A stretch of 64,000 bases of DNA, taken from NCBI GenBank assembly GCA_947647505.1, contig CANSKO010000016.1, positions 1-64,000 of the forward strand. Reading direction: 5' to 3'. Position 1 is the stretch's first letter. Each line of letters begins with the position of its first letter. The notes under the pieces were generated by a model that was given only the letters and a program-made list of their open reading frames with translations, was not told the origin of the DNA and searched no databases. Below, piece after piece: positions 33,382 through 42,242 of the stretch. Both the position numbers and the translations under genes were made by a program. Source of the DNA: an uncultured Roseburia sp. (lineage in GTDB: Bacteria; Bacillota; Clostridia; Lachnospirales; Lachnospiraceae).

Positions 33382-36372
33382 TTACGGCAAAGCCGTTTCG
33401 CTCCTGCTCTCTTCCGACAGACTGATTGTTCCGGACGCCGGCACGGACTGCGGCCCATAAACCATTTCATTGCCATACCGACCGATCAGCGCAACTTTGT
33501 AATACCAGGTTACGCCCGGCGTTGCCGAAACGTCTGTATATTTCGCCGTCAGCGGATCTGAAATCGTCTGAATCAGACTGTACGCGCCGTCTTTCTGCGC
33601 GCTCCGGTAAATCTGATAACCGGCGATTCCCTTTACCGCCTCCCATGTCAGCTCCATCTGCCCATTCCTGTTCGGCGCAACCATGGTAATATGCGTAACA
33701 TTTATGGGAGCGCCTCCCATCGCATTGCTCACAACGGCAACGGACGACGCTTTATAGCTTTTGATATGCGCCTCTATTTTGTAATAGTACGTACCCGTCA
33801 TATTCAGACCGCTGTCTGTATAGCTGACCTGCGTGTCTGTCACAGTCCCGATTTTCTGATACGTTCCGTTTTCCGCCTCCGCACGGTAAATATCGTAGCC
33901 TTCCGTTCCTCCCACCGGATTCCAGAATACCTCGATCTCATCCCCGGCGCTGCCCGCAACAGCCGTAATTTCCGGCTCTTTTGGCGTCCATGCATGACGC
34001 GCCGTCGAATACGATCCAAATCCGAATCTGCCGTTTACCTTTTTCCTGGTTCTGACTTTATAATAATACCGCGTGCCCGGCGTCAGCCCCTCCACCTGGT
34101 AAGACGTCTTCTTGTTGGAACCTATCTTTTTGATCTTTTTGTATTTGCCGTTTTTTGACGTGCTCTGATAAATGATATAGCCGTCCACGTCGTTTACTTT
34201 TTTCCAGCTGATGGTCTGGCTGGTGGCGGATACATGCGCAACCTTTGTAATCGCCGTCTTTTTGATGGTTTTGCCATAAGCAAAGCTTCCAAATCCGCTT
34301 ACGCCTTTTACGCCATTGTTGTGATTATACGCCTGCACTTTATAATAGTACGTTTTCTTCGCGTTTACCGTAGCGTCGTCATAATAAGAGGTCTTGCCGC
34401 CTTCGGCCGTACCGACTTTTTTATATTTTCCTCCTGGAGATTCCGCGCGCTTTATGATATAACCGGAGGCATTTGCATCTGCCGTCCAGAGCACGCGCAG
34501 CGTATTGGAGCCCTCCGACCGTACAAACACGTTTGTCGGAATCACTGCCGTCCGACCGGAAACCGCTTCGCTGAACGCGCTGTATTCCGACGCGTCATTC
34601 GTCTGACCAATCGAACGTATTTTGTAATAATATAATTTTCCGGGCTTCACCTTATCTGTATAGCTGAACTGATTGATGCTCGCAATTGTAGCGATCTTTT
34701 TAAAATTGCCCATGGGCTTTGCCGCGCGGTAAATTTCATAGTTGGCCGCATTGCTGACCGCGGGCCAGCTGATAACAAGCTCCTTACTGTTTTTGGACCT
34801 GATGGAAGAAATCGTCGGATTTGACATCGTCGTGCCCGACGCGACCGTGCTGAATTTTCCATATTTGGTCTCCCCGCCTGTTTTCGTATAGGTGCGGATC
34901 TTGTAGTAATACGTCGTGCCGGGCGTAAGCCCTTTATCCTGCCATGTCGTCGTAGACGCGCCCTCAATTCTGGCAACCTCCGTAAAACCGTCTCCACTCG
35001 TTAAGCTCCGATAGATGCAGTATCCCGATACGTCAGCGGCGGCGGACCAGCTTAAATCCATCGTCGTGCCATTGGAAGCCTCCACCTGATTGAAGCCAAG
35101 CCCTTTCACCAGCCCGTAATATTCTGCAATTGCCGTTGCATCCGCAACGCCAAGCCGCTTTAGCTGCTCCTCCGTGCTCAGATAGTTTTGGGCGTCATCT
35201 GCGTTGGAAATAAACGCATGCTCCACAATCAGCCCCGGTATGCCGTTCTCCTTGCATCGCTTGATTACGCCGTAATAATCCGCAAGGCTGCCATCGGGAT
35301 ATTTCGTTCCATTTTCCGAATTGCGGATATGAATGCCGCCGCTCGCAAGGCCAAGCGCCGTAAGCTTTGATAAAATCACAGACGCCAGAGAACGGCCTGC
35401 CGTCCCGCAGTTGGCATTGTAATTGGAATTCGGATAATAGACGTTGGCTCCATTTGGCGCCGCGCTGACATTGGAGTTGTTGTGAAGGCTGATAAACACA
35501 TCCGCCTTTTTGTCAATCGCCACCTGCGCGCGTTGCGCAAGCGTCAGATAGACATCGCTGTCCCTCGTCATATAAATGGTTACTCCCGCATATTCCGAAA
35601 GCTCTTTCCTGCAATACTGCGCAATTTTTAAATTTACGATTTTCTCGACTACGCCATTTGCCTGCGCGCCGGGATCGCTGCCGCCATGTCCCGCATCCAA
35701 AACGACTTTCAGGCTCCGCATGCCTTTTATCTCTTCCTCCCGGATCGCTCCCTTTCTGACCGAAGAGGATGGAGCTTCTTCGATTTCGCATCCGGCCCGC
35801 TCCAGCGCTTCCTCCATTGTACCGCCCAGTACCGGCTTTCCTTCTTCATCCAGCGATACAACGTCCATCTCCGTCTCCGCCGCAAGCGCTTCCAGCTGTT
35901 CATCCGTCAAAAGCACGTCGTCCGGCTCGCTCCAGACAGCCTCATTGACGCCATATGCCGCGTCAATCCCCATTTCTTCAAACGCCGCCGAAGCGTTGAC
36001 GCCTCCCGCCGTATAGGAAACGCGCTCCAGACGATAGCTTCCTGCCAGACTGTCCGATGCATATTCCATTTGAAACAGAACAAAGTCGTCCAGGATTTCC
36101 TTCGCCTTTACCTCGTACGCTTCGCCTGTTTCCTGATTTTTATACGTCAGCGACGCCGCTTCCAGCGCCGCGCTTCCGTCGCCGATGCCAAGCATGACCG
36201 TCTGCGTACCGGGAGCCGTCAGCATTGGCTCCTGTACGATCACATAATTGACAAGCGCCTCTGCGCCCTCCTTCTCATGTTCCACCGACGCTGCAAACGC
36301 ATCGCCGCAGCTTGCCATAAGCGCCATCAGACAGGCAAGCGCCATCGCTATCATTCTCTTTGCTGTCTTCAT
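33382..36372 (-). CDS. Exported N-acetylmuramoyl-L-alanine amidase with six Fn3 repeats
   Basis: A 996-residue secreted cell-wall hydrolase. After a signal peptide (about 1-28) and a 190-residue N-terminal region of unknown type comes an Amidase_3 domain (about 220-425) with zinc-ligand motifs VVLDAGHGGSDPGA, FISLHNNSN and LIVEHAFISN. The catalytic Glu sits in VEHAF. Six Fn3 repeats (about 430-985) follow, each with a YYYKI/V strand. It cuts the bond between muramic acid and the peptide stem. The gene ends 35 bases before the Fn3 glucosaminidase gene; a matched pair of hydrolases sharing a repeat scaffold. Confidence 0.92.
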   Translation of the reverse strand: MKTAKRMIAMALACLMALMASCGDAFAASVEHEKEGAEALVNYVIVQEPMLTAPGTQTVMLGIGDGSAALEAASLTYKNQETGEAYEVKAKEILDDFVLFQMEYASDSLAGSYRLERVSYTAGGVNASAAFEEMGIDAAYGVNEAVWSEPDDVLLTDEQLEALAAETEMDVVSLDEEGKPVLGGTMEEALERAGCEIEEAPSSSVRKGAIREEEIKGMRSLKVVLDAGHGGSDPGAQANGVVEKIVNLKIAQYCRKELSEYAGVTIYMTRDSDVYLTLAQRAQVAIDKKADVFISLHNNSNVSAAPNGANVYYPNSNYNANCGTAGRSLASVILSKLTALGLASGGIHIRNSENGTKYPDGSLADYYGVIKRCKENGIPGLIVEHAFISNADDAQNYLSTEEQLKRLGVADATAIAEYYGLVKGLGFNQVEASNGTTMDLSWSAAADVSGYCIYRSLTSGDGFTEVARIEGASTTTWQDKGLTPGTTYYYKIRTYTKTGGETKYGKFSTVASGTTMSNPTISSIRSKNSKELVISWPAVSNAANYEIYRAAKPMGNFKKIATIASINQFSYTDKVKPGKLYYYKIRSIGQTNDASEYSAFSEAVSGRTAVIPTNVFVRSEGSNTLRVLWTADANASGYIIKRAESPGGKYKKVGTAEGGKTSYYDDATVNAKKTYYYKVQAYNHNNGVKGVSGFGSFAYGKTIKKTAITKVAHVSATSQTISWKKVNDVDGYIIYQSTSKNGKYKKIKKIGSNKKTSYQVEGLTPGTRYYYKVRTRKKVNGRFGFGSYSTARHAWTPKEPEITAVAGSAGDEIEVFWNPVGGTEGYDIYRAEAENGTYQKIGTVTDTQVSYTDSGLNMTGTYYYKIEAHIKSYKASSVAVVSNAMGGAPINVTHITMVAPNRNGQMELTWEAVKGIAGYQIYRSAQKDGAYSLIQTISDPLTAKYTDVSATPGVTWYYKVALIGRYGNEMVYGPQSVPASGTISLSEESRSETALP

Positions 36373-36508
36373 TCCATATCCCTTCTATCCTGCTATCCAA
36401 CTCGTTTATGTATCACGATTCCCGTCTTGCCGTCCATTGTTTCCTTCGTCTGATCCGACCTCCGGTAACCGGCGCCGTCTTTCTGGCGGAATCATCTTTT
36501 CTTTTCCA

Positions 36509-36537
36509 ATTTTAGCACAATCATTTCCGTTCTACAA
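36509..36537 (-). promoter_or_regulatory. Promoter of the amidase-glucosaminidase operon
   Basis: TTGTAG (36537-36532) and TAAAAT (36514-36509), 17 bases apart. The leader of about 135 bases contains a GATTCC...GGAATC closing pair around a GC-rich segment with CCGGTTACCGG. I do not recognise it as a known riboswitch. Confidence 0.6.
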
Positions 36538-36564
36538 TCCGTTCTTTCCATCCTCAGAAAAAAA

Positions 36565-38490
36565 TCATTTTCTGAGGCTCTTTTGCCCGGAATCACCGCG
36601 CCGTCCCAGAAACGCAAGCAAAAGTCCCGCGCCAAACGCCAGTCCCCAGAACGCCAGTCTGCCTCCGGACGCGTCGTATGTATCTGCGCTTTTGGTTGGA
36701 GAAGCCTGCGACATCCCGTTTGGCTGCGCCGGCGTAACGCCGGCCGGAGACGCAGACGTAACGGATGGCTGCCCGCCGTCCGCTTTCTTTTCCTCCGATA
36801 CGTATTCCCCGATTTTCTTCTGTACGGCCGCCTTTCCGGCATCCAGCGCACCCGACAGCTCCGCGTCAGCCGCGCCTGTTCTGCCTGTGCTCTGCACAGG
36901 CGCCTCCTCCGGCGGCGCTCCACGCGTTCCATCCGTAAATGCCTTAATCCGCGCCGTAATCCCATTTGCCGCCATATCTTCCCATCCGCCATCTGTGAAC
37001 CGAAAGCTCTGCCCGGCTTCTACCGCATTGACAAACGAAATCCATCCACCATTCTGATATGTCTTATCAACAAAAAAATCGACCTGTTCCCCGCTCTCTT
37101 TTTCCAGCGTAATCACGACGGAAAACGTCTCCCCGTCTTTTAACGCGACGGAAGACGACAGAGGAATCGTATAGTAGCCGGCGTAACTGGTGCTTCCTGT
37201 CGCAGGCGCGGCAAGCTGCGGCTCGCCCGACGCAGGATTCCCGGGGTCCACCGGATTTTTATAAATCTGTATGCTGTAGGAAACAGCCGTATCAAATAAC
37301 GCAAACGAAACGGCTTTTAACGCTTCCGCCGAACAACCCTCTTTTTTATGTACGGCAAAGACATTGGCGATGGATGCGCCGCTGTCAATTTTGGTCAGCG
37401 CGCTGTCTGGATTCGTCGCGTTATACGCGCCGGCAGAGCCGTCATACTGATAGTTGAAATCATAATTATCCGCCGGTTCAAAATCAAAGATATAGGCTCT
37501 TGCACGATTGGAGCTTGTATTTCCGGAATTTACTGCGCTGTCTTCATAGGAAAGATAAAAGTATCCGCCGTCGCCAAACGATTCGCCATAGCTGTTTTTT
37601 ACAATCCACGCGCCGTCTCCCGACGGCCGATGCGCTTCTCCAAACTTCTCTCTTGGAAACGTATCGTCCCACCCGACGATCGTCACCGAATGATTGTTGG
37701 CCTGACTGCTGTCAAGCGGAAAATAATAGGCGTGTGAATCTTCCTGATAATACCTGTAATTCCAGTAAAGATTGATTGCGGCCGCGCCGTATTTCTGTAT
37801 CATCTGCTTTGTGACGTGAACGGCGTCCACGTCCCTGAAATTGATCCAGTACGCATTCTGCAAATGCGCGACGTCCTCATACGCCATCGTATCCGGATAA
37901 ACCGTCCGTTCTGAAAAGCTCTCATACGGAGCCGCCGCTTCATCGGCCGCGCCGACCCATCCCGCAAGAGAAAATGTGGAAAAAATCGTATTGGAGCCAA
38001 CCTCCAGATCATTCCATGCAGAAATATTATAATTGCCGTCACCCGCCGTATTTCCCAAAGGGTCTGTAACAGGATGATAAAAAAAGTATGTAAAATGCGC
38101 TTCCGAAAAATCCAGCGTTTCCGGAGACGCAAGGCCTTTGCTTATCAGAGACTGCTCGCCGGCGGCAAACGAAGAAAACGCCCAGCAGGTATTGGCGCTC
38201 TGGCTACGCACAGGCGTAACCCTTCCAAACGTTCTCGGATCATACACAGCGTCCAGCGACGCCTCTCCATAATCCGAAAGAGCCGCGTCCTTTTTCAGCA
38301 GACGGTAAAACAAATCCTTCTCTCTCCGCTCCCCCATCTGGCGCGTCCCGGTCAGGGCTTCCATTTCTTCGGATATGTTCGGAACGTCAAATTCCTCCCG
38401 CGCTTCCTGAAACAAAAGCTTTGCAGCCTGCGCCTCATCCGGAAGCAGCAGCAACGCGCAAAGCGCAAGCATTCCCAGATGCCGCTTCAT
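36565..38490 (-). CDS. Exported papain-like cysteine protease with C-terminal membrane anchor
   Basis: 641 residues from the ATG at 38490, preferred over 38508 because AGAGG lies seven bases upstream. The signal peptide (about 1-22) ends ALLLLPDEAQAA. The C1A domain (about 50-330) has catalytic Cys in SQSANTCWAFSSFAAGE, His in NNHSVTIVGWDD and Asn in WIVKNSYGESFGDGGY. A second beta-rich domain of lectin-like type (about 350-525) and a linker rich in S, P, A and T precede a C-terminal TM segment (about 608-630, RLAFWGLAFGAGLLLAFLG). Gln-to-Cys spacing is one shorter than in papain. Acts at the cell surface; substrate unknown. Confidence 0.85.
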   Translation of the reverse strand: MKRHLGMLALCALLLLPDEAQAAKLLFQEAREEFDVPNISEEMEALTGTRQMGERREKDLFYRLLKKDAALSDYGEASLDAVYDPRTFGRVTPVRSQSANTCWAFSSFAAGEQSLISKGLASPETLDFSEAHFTYFFYHPVTDPLGNTAGDGNYNISAWNDLEVGSNTIFSTFSLAGWVGAADEAAAPYESFSERTVYPDTMAYEDVAHLQNAYWINFRDVDAVHVTKQMIQKYGAAAINLYWNYRYYQEDSHAYYFPLDSSQANNHSVTIVGWDDTFPREKFGEAHRPSGDGAWIVKNSYGESFGDGGYFYLSYEDSAVNSGNTSSNRARAYIFDFEPADNYDFNYQYDGSAGAYNATNPDSALTKIDSGASIANVFAVHKKEGCSAEALKAVSFALFDTAVSYSIQIYKNPVDPGNPASGEPQLAAPATGSTSYAGYYTIPLSSSVALKDGETFSVVITLEKESGEQVDFFVDKTYQNGGWISFVNAVEAGQSFRFTDGGWEDMAANGITARIKAFTDGTRGAPPEEAPVQSTGRTGAADAELSGALDAGKAAVQKKIGEYVSEEKKADGGQPSVTSASPAGVTPAQPNGMSQASPTKSADTYDASGGRLAFWGLAFGAGLLLAFLGRRGDSGQKSLRK

Positions 38491-38530
38491 CCTCCCACCT
38501 CTTTCCATGTTTGTTCTTCTTTATTTCCTC

Positions 38531-38536
38531 ATTATA
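38531..38536 (-). promoter_or_regulatory. Candidate -10 of the papain-like protease gene
   Basis: A perfect TATAAT lies 41 bases before the chosen start. The -35 region at 17 bases spacing is weak (TTTTCT). Confidence 0.35.
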
Positions 38537-38626
38537 ATACAACGCCGCCCAAAAGAAAAGCAGCGGAAACAAAGAACCTCATGCCAGCATTGCCAGAAAG
38601 TCCCTTGTCTCCGCAAATCATACGAT

Positions 38627-40084
38627 TTAATTTTTACTCCCCAGCGTCACTTCCAGAACGTGCTCTTCATATTCTCCGTTCCGCGCACGGGAAATCTCCA
38701 CTTCCACAACGCTTCCTGCCGGAAGGTACTGCATCAGCTCCATCATTTCATCCATTGATTTGACGTTTCTTCCGTCAAACCGTGTAATGATATCGCCCTG
38801 CAAGATGCCGGCTTCCTCCGCGCTGCTGCCCTCCACGACGCGTGTGACGTATACGCCCTGCGACATGTTGTAGGTGTCCGACACATTCTGCGTCACGTCT
38901 ACGCCGGAAATCCCAAGATACGAGCTGTCGCTTCCACGCACGACTTCTCTCGTAATCAGCTGGCGGATAATTGGAATCGCCGTATCGGATGGAATTGCAT
39001 AGCCCATTCCCTCCACTTCCGTCTCCGAATACTTGACGGAGGTGATTCCAATGACTTCTCCTTTTGCGTTTAAAAGCGCGCCGCCGCTGTTTCCCGGATT
39101 GATTGCCGCTGACGTCTGTACCAGATCGTTTGTAATCGTGCTTCCATCCGACTCATTTGTCACCGTAACCTCCCGGTCCAGCGCGCTGATCACGCCTGTC
39201 GTGACAGACTGTCCATAACCAAGCGCGTTGCCGATGGCGATTGCCGTCTGACCGATCTTAAGCTGATCCGAATCGCCAAACGTCGCAACGCGGATTTCTT
39301 CCTTCGTCTCGTCTTCAATATCGTTTAACGCAACGCTGACGACGGCAAGGTCGCTGCTGGCGTCGGTTCCCCGCACCTGCGCGTCTACAGCCGTTTCATC
39401 GGAGAAAAGAACCGTCAGCGTCTGCGCGCCCGCAATGACATGATTGTTCGTCGCAATGTAAAGATTCTCCTCATCCTGGCTAATAATGATGCCGGAGCCG
39501 CATCCTTCGCTTTCATATTCCTGCCCCCGGCCGAAAAAGAACCCTGGCGCCTGCATTCTGGCAATCGTCGTAATCGACACGATGGAAGGCATCGACTGTC
39601 GGACAATGCCCGATACATCGGCAACGGCTCCCGTCTTCTGCGGCGCAGAATCGCCTGTTTTCTGGCCGGCGGAAAGCTGCCCCACCGCTTCCGGCTCCGC
39701 CGCAATGCTAAGATCGGCTCCGGACGGCGCCGCCTCTTCCTCCGGCGCGGCGTCTCTTCCCGTAACTTTTCCAAAGAAATGCGTCGTTCCCACAAAGGAG
39801 GAACCGGCAAGCAGTCCAAATACGACTGCCAGCGCAGCGCATTTTAACAGTTTTACGCCAAAGCCGCCGCCCTCTTTCTTCTGCTTTGGCGGCTTTTGAT
39901 ACGCGCGGTACCAGCCGTCGTCGGCATTGCCGCCTTCATACATATTCTGCTGCCCCGCATCCGGCTCTTCCACTTCTCCGTATGCATAGTCTGCGGGCGC
40001 TGCGCCCTCCGGATCCGCTCCTCCCTCCGGCACGGCGATATTCTCTTCCCACGGGTAACGTTCCTGCTGTTCAAATCCTTCCAT
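38627..40084 (-). CDS. HtrA/DegP-like membrane-anchored serine protease with PDZ domain
   Basis: A 485-residue protein. An acidic cytoplasmic N-terminus (1-70), one TM helix (about 78-98), a linker, a trypsin-like domain (about 155-365) with triad His in ATNNHVI, Asp in SSDLAVV and Ser in AINPGNSGGAL, then one PDZ domain (about 385-478) with YLGISGVDV and GDIITRFDGRNVKSM. It degrades or monitors misfolded exported proteins. Gene stands on its own promoter with AAGGAG eight bases upstream, between the protease and LCP genes. Confidence 0.93.
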   Translation of the reverse strand: MEGFEQQERYPWEENIAVPEGGADPEGAAPADYAYGEVEEPDAGQQNMYEGGNADDGWYRAYQKPPKQKKEGGGFGVKLLKCAALAVVFGLLAGSSFVGTTHFFGKVTGRDAAPEEEAAPSGADLSIAAEPEAVGQLSAGQKTGDSAPQKTGAVADVSGIVRQSMPSIVSITTIARMQAPGFFFGRGQEYESEGCGSGIIISQDEENLYIATNNHVIAGAQTLTVLFSDETAVDAQVRGTDASSDLAVVSVALNDIEDETKEEIRVATFGDSDQLKIGQTAIAIGNALGYGQSVTTGVISALDREVTVTNESDGSTITNDLVQTSAAINPGNSGGALLNAKGEVIGITSVKYSETEVEGMGYAIPSDTAIPIIRQLITREVVRGSDSSYLGISGVDVTQNVSDTYNMSQGVYVTRVVEGSSAEEAGILQGDIITRFDGRNVKSMDEMMELMQYLPAGSVVEVEISRARNGEYEEHVLEVTLGSKN

Positions 40085-40114
40085 ATCCCAAACTCCTTTT
40101 TTGACATATGCCTG

Positions 40115-40143
40115 ATCTTATATGTTTGTCTTTTCTGTTGCAA
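40115..40143 (-). promoter_or_regulatory. Promoter of the htrA-like gene
   Basis: TTGCAA (40143-40138) and TAAGAT (40120-40115), 17 bases apart, about 30 bases before the start. Confidence 0.65.
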
Positions 40144-40184
40144 GTGTAGCGTGAATTTGTGTTGCTTTTGTGAAAATAGCGTGC

Positions 40185-40226
40185 AAAAAAGGTGAAAGAT
40201 GCTGTTTTTCATCTTTCACCTTTTTG
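40185..40226 (-). terminator. Terminator after the LCP gene
   Basis: AAAAAGGTGAAAGATG and its complement form a long hairpin around a short loop, with T and A runs on both flanks, six bases past the stop at 40232. It can also work on the opposite strand. Confidence 0.88.
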
Positions 40227-40231
40227 CCTCT

Positions 40232-41371
40232 CTATTCCGGATCGTTCTCCTCCGGCAGCATCGTCGTCGTATCCGTAGCGCTCGTATTGCTGTCGCCCGT
40301 CAGCGGATTGTCAAATCTGCTCGTAGCGCTCGTCGTACAGCCGGTATAATCCACAATGTATTCACTGATCCCCCGCACCGTATTGGCTACATTATTCTTC
40401 TCGTCAAACAGATATTCATGCAGCTCCTTTACATTCGTCTCCAGATCGGTCGGCACAACAAGGGCTCCCTGTGAGCCATACGTTCCGGTACACAGCTCAA
40501 ACGGCCATCCGTGCGTATCCTCCAGCTCGTAATCCATCACGTCGCTTGCAAGCTTCAGCATCTCCGAGCTCGTAAAGCTCGTCGAAATCTGATCAATCAT
40601 GCTGTTAATCATGCTTCCAATCGTCGCAATGCCGGAGCCTCTTGCCTTTTCAATCATTTTGGCAAGCACGTCCCTCTGCCGCTCGGTCCGCTTAAAATCA
40701 TCTCCGCCTCCATGACGGATGCGGCAGTACGCCAGAGCCTGGACGCCGTCTACCGTGTACGTGCCTCCGCCGCTTAGCTTGCTCGTATTATGATTCGTAA
40801 CGCGGTTAATCTCGTCAATATAATTGTCATTCATAATCTGCACTTCCTGATCCGTCACCGTCAGCTCAATTCCGTCCAGAAGATCCACGGCCTCAACCAG
40901 CGCGCCAAAATCCACCGCAACATAGTTGACAATATCCAGATTCAGATTCTTATTGAGCGCGGCAATCGCCCCTTTCGGGCCGCCGTATGCATAGGCAGCG
41001 TTAATTTTTCGGTACGTATCCTCTTTGACATTCAAAAACGTATCGCGGTATACGGATACGATCTTTACTTTCTTCGTATCGTTATTGATGCTTACGATCA
41101 TAATGCAGTCGCTGTTTCCAGCGTCGTATTTTCCGGTATCCCGGTTATCCAGTCCAAACAGCGCGATATTCGTATATCCCTTCAGCACCTCCGCCGTCTC
41201 AGAATCCAGCTCGATGTTGACTTCCTTTTCTTTGATCTCTCCTGTGCTCTCAACCTTATTCAGCTTAGAATAAACAAACAGGCCTGCCAGCAGCGCGATC
41301 AGAACGATGATTTCCACTGCAAATAAAATAATTTTATTTTTCCTTTTTTTCTTTTTTCTTGTTGTACCCAT
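40232..41371 (-). CDS. LytR-CpsA-Psr (LCP) family glycopolymer transferase
   Basis: A 379-residue membrane protein with a basic N-terminus, one TM segment (about 13-34), then the extracellular LCP domain (about 65-290). Family motifs are NIALFGLDNRD, SDCIMIVSINNDTKKVKIVSVYRDTFLN, KINAAYAYGGP and YCRIRHGGGDDFKRTERQRDVL, with the Arg residues that bind the lipid pyrophosphate. LCP enzymes move glycopolymers from undecaprenyl carrier to peptidoglycan. It directly follows the polysaccharide operon (134 bases on), so it is the likely attachment enzyme for that polymer. The tail after 300 is acidic and Thr/Ser-rich. Confidence 0.92.
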   Translation of the reverse strand: MGTTRKKKKRKNKIILFAVEIIVLIALLAGLFVYSKLNKVESTGEIKEKEVNIELDSETAEVLKGYTNIALFGLDNRDTGKYDAGNSDCIMIVSINNDTKKVKIVSVYRDTFLNVKEDTYRKINAAYAYGGPKGAIAALNKNLNLDIVNYVAVDFGALVEAVDLLDGIELTVTDQEVQIMNDNYIDEINRVTNHNTSKLSGGGTYTVDGVQALAYCRIRHGGGDDFKRTERQRDVLAKMIEKARGSGIATIGSMINSMIDQISTSFTSSEMLKLASDVMDYELEDTHGWPFELCTGTYGSQGALVVPTDLETNVKELHEYLFDEKNNVANTVRGISEYIVDYTGCTTSATSRFDNPLTGDSNTSATDTTTMLPEENDPE

Positions 41372-41435
41372 TTCAACTCCATTCTTTCAGACACGCGCTG
41401 CGCCTGAAGCTATAGTATTTGACAAACACTTATAA

Positions 41436-41464
41436 AATATATAACTTTTTTCAATTTCTGTCAA
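41436..41464 (-). promoter_or_regulatory. Promoter of the LCP gene
   Basis: TTGACA (41464-41459) and TATATT (41441-41436), 17 bases apart, about 65 bases before the start codon. No hairpin terminator separates it from the upstream glycosyltransferase, so read-through is possible. Confidence 0.75.
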
Positions 41465-41505
41465 TGTTTCCGAATCAGAAAGGAATTGTACAATTTTCAC
41501 AAAAT

Positions 41506-42237
41506 TTACCATTTGTTCCACGCCATTCGACGTTTTGCAAGCGCGCAAAACAGCACAAACCGCTTTTTTATCATCTCCAAAAGCGTCCCGTGTGAAAAAT
41601 CCGAGACATTTCCGCCATGTCTGCGGTAAAGCAAAAGCGGCTCTTTTATAAACATACTGTGCCCATATTTCAGGTCATTTATCATACCGATCCATTGATC
41701 ATGCATTTCAATTTCTTCCGGAATTGGAAGCGCATACGCAAGCAGACGCCGGTCAAACGCCATGCAGCATCCCATATAACGGTTTTTGATCAGATTATGC
41801 CAGAATCCCGGCTTAGAACCGCGGTACGCAAAAAAAGACGGCATCTTCTCTGCAGTAAGCGAGGCGTCCATCACCCGCGCATCGTGGCAGACAAGCGTGC
41901 AGCCGTTCTTCCCCAGAAATTCCATGACCTTTTCCACTTTATTTTTCGTCCATACGTCGTCCTGATCCGCCAGAAAAATATAATCTCCCCGGCAATGCGA
42001 CAGGGCGGCGCCTACATTCTGCTTCACGCCTTTTTTCGGCCCCTGCACAAGATAAACGGGAATTTTAGAAGTTTCATATGCCTTTACCAGCGCAGGCGTC
42101 GCGTCCGATGATCCGTCGTCGGATACGACGACTTCATCGCACGTCGAAAGATTCTGCAAAACAGAATCGATCTGCTCTTTGATATAACGTTCCCCATTAT
42201 ACGCAGCCACGGCTACGGATATCCTGACCTTACTCAT
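41506..42237 (-). CDS. GT2 glycosyltransferase, rhamnosyltransferase-like
   Basis: 243 residues from the ATG at 42237, which has GGAG eight bases upstream. A GT-A fold with ISVAVAAYNGERYIKEQIDS, VVVSDDGSSDATP, metal-binding FLADQDDVW and a late HDQWIGMIND segment. Family 2 enzymes of this type often add rhamnose or a related deoxysugar. Cytoplasmic face of the membrane. Last gene of the polysaccharide operon; its start overlaps the stop of the DUF1972 transferase. Acceptor unknown. Confidence 0.88.
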   Translation of the reverse strand: MSKVRISVAVAAYNGERYIKEQIDSVLQNLSTCDEVVVSDDGSSDATPALVKAYETSKIPVYLVQGPKKGVKQNVGAALSHCRGDYIFLADQDDVWTKNKVEKVMEFLGKNGCTLVCHDARVMDASLTAEKMPSFFAYRGSKPGFWHNLIKNRYMGCCMAFDRRLLAYALPIPEEIEMHDQWIGMINDLKYGHSMFIKEPLLLYRRHGGNVSDFSHGTLLEMIKKRFVLFCALAKRRMAWNKW

Positions 42238-42242
42238 GCGCA

